Shown here one piece after another: positions 7,636 to 13,524 of a stretch of DNA of 13,524 nt. Below the pieces are notes generated by a model that worked only from the letters and a program-made list of their open reading frames with translations, searched no databases and had not been told where the DNA came from. Positions within the stretch are counted from its first letter, which is position 1. Every line of letters starts with the position of its first letter. The position numbers were made by a program, and so were the translations under genes. The stretch comes from Bacteroidales bacterium (lineage in GTDB: Bacteria; Bacteroidota; Bacteroidia; Bacteroidales; UBA12077): positions 1-13,524 of the forward strand of contig JAUVUS010000018.1 in the NCBI GenBank assembly GCA_030600865.1. Reading direction: 5' to 3'.

Positions 7636-8604
7636 TTAATTTGATTTCTTTCTAACACCAATTGAATACTTATATTTAGGAACTCCCCCAATAGGAATTG
7701 TGTAAAATGGAAGTAGTTCACCGTACTGGTTTTTAACCGAGATAACAACATTATTATTTTTAACCGCTGGTGATTTCTTTTTTATAAACTGAAAATCGAG
7801 CGATGTGTTTTTTTCTTCATCGAGAATTACAAATTCACTTTGCACCCAGCCATCATCACCTGAAATTTTACATGCTAAGCCTGCACGGGCAACAGAAACT
7901 ACTCTAATAATACCATCATTATCCCAATCGAAATTCTTTTGTACAACTTTAATTGTTCTATCATCAATATATGGATAAATATGAGATACCTCATTAGGAT
8001 CGTTATGCATTCTGAAACTATATTCATAAGCAAATGCATTGGCACCTTCTATACGTTTATTTTCAGTTTGGGAAGTACTCACAAAATATTGATACATATT
8101 TCCATCATCACCAGTAACTCCCTCACAAATAATTTTAAACACATAACCACCATATTTTTCAACTAATTCACCTTCGGTAGGATTAAATGGTCCAAAAGTA
8201 TACCAGTTATTATCATATCTTGGATTTTCGCCAAACGTTTTTGTTGCCAGAAGGTTTCCACTTTTATAATCCCCAACAGGGTCAATTCCCTGTGCATCTT
8301 CATTCTCAAAACATCCAACACCACCATATATTGAATACTCCATCCTTGTATCCCAAAATCCATTGATCTCGTCTATCGCTCCACCACAATCGGGGTCGAA
8401 AATCCTGATAAATATTGGACTAGTATGTTCCTTAGGAATCAATGCAAAAAAAGTTTGTGAAAAATCATCATCACCCCAGGAAATATCCGCTTTATGCCCA
8501 AATGTCATTAAGTATGGAATATTTTCATCTTCAGCAGGAACAGGTTGTGAAAATACGTTTGCTCCTAACAGCAATATAATACAAGTTATAGCTATTTTTT
8601 TCAT
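7636..8604 (-). CDS. Secreted protein of unknown function in a T9SS-type operon
   Basis: This 322-residue protein opens with a clear signal peptide (MKKIAITCIILLLGANVFS, cut before Gln 20) without a lipobox cysteine at the cleavage site. It should therefore be soluble in the periplasm or exported. The mature part is rich in aromatic, Asp and Gly residues and looks beta-rich. Recognisable stretches are DDDFSQTFFALIP, IRIFDPDCGG and DWDNDGIIRV; the last resembles an Asp-rich calcium loop. No T9SS C-terminal sorting domain is visible, and the protein ends KKSN. I do not recognise a family. It sits between the PD40-PKD gene (40 bp) and the sensor-phosphatase gene (7 bp), suggesting joint expression. 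A ligand or accessory of the sensor's periplasmic propeller is a reasonable guess only. ATG 8604 has an AGAGGT just upstream. Confidence 0.87.
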   Translation of the reverse strand: MKKIAITCIILLLGANVFSQPVPAEDENIPYLMTFGHKADISWGDDDFSQTFFALIPKEHTSPIFIRIFDPDCGGAIDEINGFWDTRMEYSIYGGVGCFENEDAQGIDPVGDYKSGNLLATKTFGENPRYDNNWYTFGPFNPTEGELVEKYGGYVFKIICEGVTGDDGNMYQYFVSTSQTENKRIEGANAFAYEYSFRMHNDPNEVSHIYPYIDDRTIKVVQKNFDWDNDGIIRVVSVARAGLACKISGDDGWVQSEFVILDEEKNTSLDFQFIKKKSPAVKNNNVVISVKNQYGELLPFYTIPIGGVPKYKYSIGVRKKSN

Positions 8605-8644
8605 ACCTCTATCTCTTATTTAACGTTATGTGTAATATTTCAAT

Positions 8645-10108
8645 TTAATTACTTGCTCTTCTACCTCTTTCTCTAGCAGAACCAACTACAACAATATTTT
8701 TATAAGTACCTCTTTTTTCAGAGTTTCCATCCCTGTCATTTTTGCTAACAACACCTAACTGAATAATATAGTTTCCACGGGTTGTATAAATATGCCTTGC
8801 CTCAATACCACGTGTTTTACGACCATCACCAAAATCCCAATAATATTTATAAATTTTGAAATCACTAATGTTTGTTTTGCGACCATCAACAAATATTTCC
8901 TGCCCAACTTCAACAGTATCAGGAGCATTAATATATACCTGTTCTATATCTTCAATTTTTAAAAAATGAGTTGCCTGAGTATAAAAAACTTCACCGGTTA
9001 ATTTATCTATGACATTTAATTCAAGGGTATAATCACCGGGTCCGTTAAAACAATGTTCAACTTCTAATCCTCTGGCTTTTTTACCATCCCCAAACGACCA
9101 CTCATATTCAAATAATGATGCATCAGGATTTTCAGCACCATCTTCATATAATACATAACAATAATCATTTTCTTGCTGTCGTTGAGAATTCTCGAACATT
9201 GGATAAAGTGGAGTAAATGTGTAAATATCGTCAGATGTTCGTTGTCTGTCGGAACAGAACATTCCACTCTTTTTAAAAGCATCTATAATTAATCCAAAAT
9301 CATTATACCTTGAATTAATCGGAGCATCCATATGAATTGGCTTATGCCATTCACCGTTAATCTTCTCAGAATAAAAAATATCTAATCTTCCAATGCTTTC
9401 GTGTTCATCAGAAGAGAAATATAATCTACCTGTACTATGTATAAAAGGGAAATATTCATTTCCAGAAGTATTTATATTGGGTCCCAAATTTTGAGGCGAA
9501 CCCCATACTTTATTTTCTAATTTACTAACATAGATATCTGTACCTCCATATCCACCTTCCATATCAGATACAAAATATAAATAATTTTCATCTTCGCTTA
9601 ACGCCGGGTGGGCAAAATTATATTCCGGATCATTGTATTTAAATGGAGTTGCTTTACTCCAGGTTCCAGCTCTTCTATTAAATTTTGAATAATAAATACA
9701 CAGGTTATTGTCTCGATCAATCGAATTCCCAATTTTCTTTTTATTGTTAATATTTCTTGTAAAGTATATTTCCGAACCCCTGCTACTAAAAGTGGCTGTA
9801 CCTTCGTTAAAATGAGAACTAAATTCTTTTGAGAACAGTTCGACTTTCCCCCAGGTATTTCTATCCACTTCTTCAACAAGGTAGATATTTAATAAAGGCA
9901 GATTTTCTTTCTCGTCTGTATAATCAATAAAAATGGTATTCTTTCGATTCGAACAAAACACGATATCTCCTTTGTAATAAACCGGAGAAAACTCATCGTA
10001 AGTATCTGTATTAAATGGCAATAAACTTATAGAGTAATCCTGGGCATTTGAAGGAATACTGATAATTCCAAGCAAGAAATAAAACACTATTTTTTTTACA
10101 TTCGTCAT
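8645..10108 (-). CDS. Secreted PD40 propeller protein with two C-terminal PKD domains
   Basis: This 487-residue protein has a signal peptide (about 1-22, MTNVKK to SNA, cut before Gln-Asp). Residues about 25-300 contain PD40/WD40-like propeller repeats, seen as FSPVYYKGDIVFCSNR, ATFSSRGSEIYFT, HPALSEDENYLYFVSDMEGG, YGGTDIY and FIHSTGRLYFSSD. Two PKD domains follow, with WSFGDG and WDFGDG cores at about 338-345 and 424-431. Both are followed by a similar Lys/Arg-Gly-x-Glu-x-x-His stretch, pointing to a duplication. PD40 proteins near SprF usually end in an OmpA peptidoglycan-binding domain (as in PorE); here PKD modules take its place and the tail is basic (ARERGRRASN). It is likely periplasmic or surface-exposed and works with the neighbouring SprF-like protein. 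The ATG lies one base after the porP/sprF-like stop. Confidence 0.9.
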   Translation of the reverse strand: MTNVKKIVFYFLLGIISIPSNAQDYSISLLPFNTDTYDEFSPVYYKGDIVFCSNRKNTIFIDYTDEKENLPLLNIYLVEEVDRNTWGKVELFSKEFSSHFNEGTATFSSRGSEIYFTRNINNKKKIGNSIDRDNNLCIYYSKFNRRAGTWSKATPFKYNDPEYNFAHPALSEDENYLYFVSDMEGGYGGTDIYVSKLENKVWGSPQNLGPNINTSGNEYFPFIHSTGRLYFSSDEHESIGRLDIFYSEKINGEWHKPIHMDAPINSRYNDFGLIIDAFKKSGMFCSDRQRTSDDIYTFTPLYPMFENSQRQQENDYCYVLYEDGAENPDASLFEYEWSFGDGKKARGLEVEHCFNGPGDYTLELNVIDKLTGEVFYTQATHFLKIEDIEQVYINAPDTVEVGQEIFVDGRKTNISDFKIYKYYWDFGDGRKTRGIEARHIYTTRGNYIIQLGVVSKNDRDGNSEKRGTYKNIVVVGSARERGRRASN

Positions 10109-10109
10109 A

Positions 10110-11057
10110 TTAAAAATATCTTGGACTAACAGCTCTGATTTTATATCTAAACTCGTATCGTAATATTATTTCTATCGAACCATCATGCTGACCTGCCAAA
10201 TCTCCCATGGCAAAATCATAAGCTGCACCTGCTCTTATTTGATTCGTAACCTGATATTCTATCATAAAAGCAAATTCATCATCAATCCTGTAAGATCCTC
10301 CTACCCATAATGCATCATATAAAATTACGTTTGCCCCAATATCTAACTGATATGTATTATCTAAACGATATCTAAATAAAAACGATGGTTTAAATTTTAC
10401 ATTCTGGTATATGTTAAATAAATATCCCCCGGTAACAAGAAAATCATAATTATCAGGCCCGATTGACATTTTCTTTTCCGAGCTTTTAATCTCATAAGAA
10501 AGTAACTTAGGTACAGATAGCCCAACAAAAAACTTATCACTATAATAATATGCACCCACGCCAAAGTTCGGAAATATTTCAGATTCGTTTTCCAATAACA
10601 AATCGGTAGTTAAACCTTCAGGATCGGCACTAATATCAGCGTAATTTCCCTGAAAAAATGTAGCTCCGGCTCTTAAACCCAAAGACAACCTGCCTTCACC
10701 CAGCTGAAAACGGAAAGCATAATTACCATAAATATCGTAATAATCGGTTACGCCTATTTCCTCGTGAAAAATAAAAATACCTGCAGCATTTTTCTCGTCT
10801 TTAAAAGGAGCGTGGCTACTTAAAGTCTGAGTAATTGGAGCTCCCTCAAATCCCATCCATTGATTCCTGTAAAGTAAAGTATTACTAAAACACTCTCTGC
10901 TTCCGGTATAAGCAGGATTAATTGCAAGCCCGTTTACCCAATACTGACTGTAAATAGGTTCGTACCTTTGGCCAATTTTAAGATCGCTATCCTGACTAAT
11001 TCCAAAATTCGGAAATAAAATAAATACAAAAAATAATATGTAAAAAAATCTGGCCAT
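10110..11057 (-). CDS. PorP/SprF family type IX secretion outer-membrane protein
   Basis: This 315-residue protein has a signal peptide (about 1-21, cut before Gln-Asp). The family signature QYWVNGLAINPAYTGS follows, then LLYRNQWMGFEGAPITQTL, alternating beta strands, and a C-terminal strand ending in an aromatic residue (SPRYF), as expected of an outer-membrane beta barrel. PorP/SprF proteins pair with large type B CTD substrates of the T9SS and help them reach or stay on the cell surface; SprF serves SprB in Flavobacterium. That fits the gene directly upstream, whose stop overlaps this ATG by one base (TAATG), giving translational coupling. It is one paralogue of a multi-copy family, so a specific symbol such as sprF is not justified. 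Length and motifs are normal. Confidence 0.95.
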   Translation of the reverse strand: MARFFYILFFVFILFPNFGISQDSDLKIGQRYEPIYSQYWVNGLAINPAYTGSRECFSNTLLYRNQWMGFEGAPITQTLSSHAPFKDEKNAAGIFIFHEEIGVTDYYDIYGNYAFRFQLGEGRLSLGLRAGATFFQGNYADISADPEGLTTDLLLENESEIFPNFGVGAYYYSDKFFVGLSVPKLLSYEIKSSEKKMSIGPDNYDFLVTGGYLFNIYQNVKFKPSFLFRYRLDNTYQLDIGANVILYDALWVGGSYRIDDEFAFMIEYQVTNQIRAGAAYDFAMGDLAGQHDGSIEIILRYEFRYKIRAVSPRYF

Positions 11058-13524
11058 TAAAATCGTTTAATTACTATAAATCCTTTATAGGTTTCTGAAA
11101 TACCATCGTCCGTAACCATCAATATATAATAGTATGTATCTTCAGGTAAATCATTCCCGTTCTTGTTTTTTCCATCCCAACCAATTTCATTAGAGAAATT
11201 TGGTTTACGATAAACTTCAGTTCCCCAACGATTATATATAATCAATTCGTTTTCATCTGAATTTTCAACACCATTAAATTTTAAGTAATCGTTTACACCA
11301 TCACCATTAGGTGTAAAACCTGTTGGTGTAAATAGTTCTTTCATTTTAACAGGAATTGTAATAACAGTATCCGGACATGCATCCTCACCCTCACCTTTTT
11401 CAACTGTCCAGGTAATAATTATTTTCTCTTCACCCAAATCATTTAAAGATGTGAATGTTATAACTGAATCATGCTCAACATTGGTAATGCCATCGGCACT
11501 TCCGGTTAATATTTCCCAAGTTGTAATAACTTCAAAATTATCCGGATTTTTATATGACCCTTTAAGTTCAAGCTCATCAACAAAAAACAAAGTAGTATCA
11601 TCAGGGCTGACTTTAACATTAAATGGTTTTTGGTATAATGCAATATCAACAGTATTAGAATCCGGACATTCCCAATTTGTTTCTTTCCACTCATAAATAT
11701 AATTTCCGGCTACATCAACAGAAATAATTGTTGTTGCTGATGTTTCGTCATTAAAATCTGTTGTTCCTGTTTCATTCACTTGTGTCCAAATGCCCGTTCC
11801 TAAACTAGGTATTGCTGATAACTGATAAGACAATAAACAATTTTCATCATCAATACCTGCATCTGATACCGGTAAGCCATAAACAGTAATTTTAGTTAAA
11901 CCTTCCATTACAGTTGCTTCACATGCATTTGCATCTACAACAGAAACAATGATATAATTAAATTCTTTGCTTTCTGAAATTGTTGATGGATTTATATAAT
12001 GTAAATAATTTTCTGTGCTAATATCTGCCACAGGAAAATCTGTTTCTCCATCATTATATGTCAAAGTATAAGGAATTTGTCCATTTGTTATTGTAAAATC
12101 AAGTATTATTTCATCACCACTACAAATTGTATCAACAATATCAGCAATAGTGGTTTCCGGTAATGGATAAATATCTACTTCTATAGTATCAGTAATACTG
12201 GTACAACATCCGTTTTGCCCGGAAGAAACTAATCTTCTAAAATAAGTTTTAACAATTAAAGCATCTGCCTGGTAATCTTCTACGTTTGTACTTGCAATAT
12301 CAGTCCACACTAGACCATCTGAGCTTTCCTGCCATTGATATTCATAATTTGGATCATCACCACCTGTTGGAGTTGAACCATTAATTAATTGTGGAGAAGT
12401 ATTATAACAAGTATAAATTAATGATTCAGTAACAATACTATTATTTTCGATTAATGGTAAAACATTTATTTTAATAGAATCGCTAACATCAAAACAATCG
12501 TCAGATTCGACAATTCTCCTGTAATATATTATTTCTAAAAGTTCGGCTGGCGCAAAATCATTTCTTATTGAATCGGCAACAACACTCCAGCTTGAGATTT
12601 CTGTTTTTTTCTCCCAGTAAACAGTATACGTTCCATCTCCATCTTGTGGTTCACCTCCAATTATTTCATCAGGAATTTGCCCGTAACAAATCTCCTGATC
12701 ATCAGATAATATATTATTTGAAATTTGTGGTAAACCAATAATAGGATTATATAATGAAGCTGTATCCTCACAAGCACCTGATATTACACGCCTTCTAACA
12801 TAAGTTGTATCAGCTATTATTCCATGCATATAAATCGTATCTTCAGTACCGGTTTCAGTTACCCAACTTGTTGAGTTGAAATTATATTCCCAAATATATT
12901 TATATGAAATATTATCTCCTCCACTTCCAAGAACCACTTCAGTTCCCTTGATTGTATCAACCTCATTACCAATACAAATAACAGAATCCTGAGGCATAAA
13001 TATTAAGTTCGCTTCTATATAATCATGTACAATAATTTCAACTTCATTTCCTTCATCTACAATACTACCAGATGTTACAATTCTTTTATAATAAATTGTA
13101 TCAGATAAGGCAGGTGGTTGATAATCTCGTTCATTAGCTCCTGTAATAGGAGACCATGCAAAACCATCAGGACTATCTTGCCATTGAAATGTAAACGTAC
13201 TATTTCCTCCTCTGGGTTCAGATCCTGATATTAAATCAGGAGCATTATTCATACAAACTTGCTGATCTGAAGTAATAGAATTAAATAAAAAGCCTGTTAA
13301 AGGGACTTTTATAGTTTGCATAACACTCCCCGATTGACCAGGTGCAGCATCATGTCTTTCAATCACAGGCCACAATTCCTGGATATAACCTGCCACCCCT
13401 CCATAAAATTCAACAACTACATTGTCTGGTTTATCTTCATGAAAAAATATAATTCCTCCTCCTCCTCCTCCTCCGGGTCCTGATTTACCATCATACTGAA
13501 CTCTACCACCATCACCTCCATTTG
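11057..13524 (-). CDS. Large secreted repeat protein with T9SS type B sorting domain (5' end outside window)
   Basis: The reading frame stays open from its stop at 11057-11059 to the right edge, giving 821 residues here; it has no start in the window. A GTG at 13396 only looks like a start: the 42 upstream codons are open and protein-like, including a run of seven glycines followed by IIFFHEDKPDNVVVEF. The order is: Gly-rich segment, four tandem repeats of about 90 residues (12167-13285), further Ig/PKD-like stretches, then the last 96 residues (11060-11347), a CHU_C/type B C-terminal sorting domain with FTPNGDGVND, IIYNRWGTEVY and WDGKNKNGNDLPEDTYYY. The type B domain directs export by the T9SS. 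The PorP/SprF gene follows immediately and is its likely partner. It is probably a surface adhesin or matrix protein; nothing shows an enzyme. Confidence 0.93.
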   Translation of the reverse strand, partial: NGGDGGRVQYDGKSGPGGGGGGGIIFFHEDKPDNVVVEFYGGVAGYIQELWPVIERHDAAPGQSGSVMQTIKVPLTGFLFNSITSDQQVCMNNAPDLISGSEPRGGNSTFTFQWQDSPDGFAWSPITGANERDYQPPALSDTIYYKRIVTSGSIVDEGNEVEIIVHDYIEANLIFMPQDSVICIGNEVDTIKGTEVVLGSGGDNISYKYIWEYNFNSTSWVTETGTEDTIYMHGIIADTTYVRRRVISGACEDTASLYNPIIGLPQISNNILSDDQEICYGQIPDEIIGGEPQDGDGTYTVYWEKKTEISSWSVVADSIRNDFAPAELLEIIYYRRIVESDDCFDVSDSIKINVLPLIENNSIVTESLIYTCYNTSPQLINGSTPTGGDDPNYEYQWQESSDGLVWTDIASTNVEDYQADALIVKTYFRRLVSSGQNGCCTSITDTIEVDIYPLPETTIADIVDTICSGDEIILDFTITNGQIPYTLTYNDGETDFPVADISTENYLHYINPSTISESKEFNYIIVSVVDANACEATVMEGLTKITVYGLPVSDAGIDDENCLLSYQLSAIPSLGTGIWTQVNETGTTDFNDETSATTIISVDVAGNYIYEWKETNWECPDSNTVDIALYQKPFNVKVSPDDTTLFFVDELELKGSYKNPDNFEVITTWEILTGSADGITNVEHDSVITFTSLNDLGEEKIIITWTVEKGEGEDACPDTVITIPVKMKELFTPTGFTPNGDGVNDYLKFNGVENSDENELIIYNRWGTEVYRKPNFSNEIGWDGKNKNGNDLPEDTYYYILMVTDDGISETYKGFIVIKRF
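12167..13285 (-). repeat. Four tandem protein repeats of about 90 residues in the large T9SS substrate
   Basis: Four degenerate copies are seen in the translation, at about 13285-13025, 13012-12743, 12721-12461 and 12451-12167. Each starts near a conserved Cys stretch (QQVCMNN, SVICIGN, QEICYGQ, IYTCYNT), runs through a Gly-rich turn (GSEPRGG, GGEPQDGDG, GSTPTGGDD) and a Trp-bearing strand (QWQDS, IWEYN, YWEKK, QWQES), and ends in an aromatic-basic strand (YYKRIVTSG, YVRRRVISG, YYRRIVESD, YFRRLVSSG). The spacing is 91, 97 and 90 residues. Divergence between copies is high, so recent DNA duplication is unlikely. Confidence 0.8.
13454..13474. repeat. (TCC)7 trinucleotide microsatellite encoding seven glycines
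   Basis: Seven perfect TCC triplets on the plus strand read as GGA codons (Gly7) in the large minus-strand gene. Repeat-number change by slippage would add or remove glycines without a frameshift. The run sits in a longer Gly-rich region extending to the window edge. Confidence 0.85.

Noticed and set aside
8163..8623. Open frames on both strands over the secreted-protein gene
   Set aside because: The minus-strand frame is an out-of-frame shadow and the plus-strand frame is antisense; the main frame has a clear signal peptide and operon spacing.
11451..11696. Open frames on both strands inside the large T9SS substrate gene
   Set aside because: The parent frame continues unbroken to a textbook type B sorting domain, so these are incidental.

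Overview
The window is AT-rich, uses short gene spacings, and looks like chromosomal DNA of a member of the Bacteroidota. The evidence is a PorP/SprF protein, a gliding-motility/type IX secretion (T9SS) type B C-terminal sorting domain, two-component-regulator-type propellers with a Y_Y_Y domain, and an era-der gene pair. I cannot name a genus from the sequence alone.

Region 1 (1-4483, plus strand) is a run of six tightly spaced genes. They are the GTPase Era, a small helical protein resembling the 23S rRNA intervening-sequence/S23 four-helix-bundle family, the double GTPase Der, a small lipoprotein, a hemerythrin-like protein related to RIC/ScdA, and a LuxR-type regulator with a degenerate receiver domain. 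Era and Der assist ribosome assembly. The hemerythrin-regulator pair looks like a separate stress or redox module, set off by the only sizeable spacer of this strand (53 bp). That spacer carries two CAATTTG palindromes. The regulator gene contains an in-frame, GC-rich, hairpin-forming insertion (about 60 bp) between receiver helix 3 and strand 4. It looks like a small mobile repeat that the protein has tolerated.

Region 2 (4473-13524, minus strand, read from right to left) is one probable operon of five genes encoding exported proteins. First comes a very large secreted protein whose start lies outside the window; it has a Gly-rich segment, four tandem repeats of about 90 residues and a T9SS type B sorting domain. 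It is followed by a PorP/SprF outer-membrane protein, a PD40-propeller protein ending in two PKD domains, an unrecognised secreted protein, and a 1051-residue sensor. The sensor has about 14 propeller repeats, a Y_Y_Y domain, one membrane segment, a coiled coil and a SpoIIE/PP2C phosphatase. Adjacent genes are separated by 1-nt overlap, 1 nt, 40 nt and 7 nt.

The likely logic of region 2 is that the large T9SS substrate is exported and anchored through the SprF-like partner. The PD40-PKD and unknown proteins are probably periplasmic or surface accessories. The sensor phosphatase reads a periplasmic state and signals to a cytoplasmic partner that is not in this window. The two regions converge and their last genes overlap by 11 bp. 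No tRNA, rRNA, CRISPR array or transposase gene was seen, and there is no gene-free stretch longer than about 60 bases.
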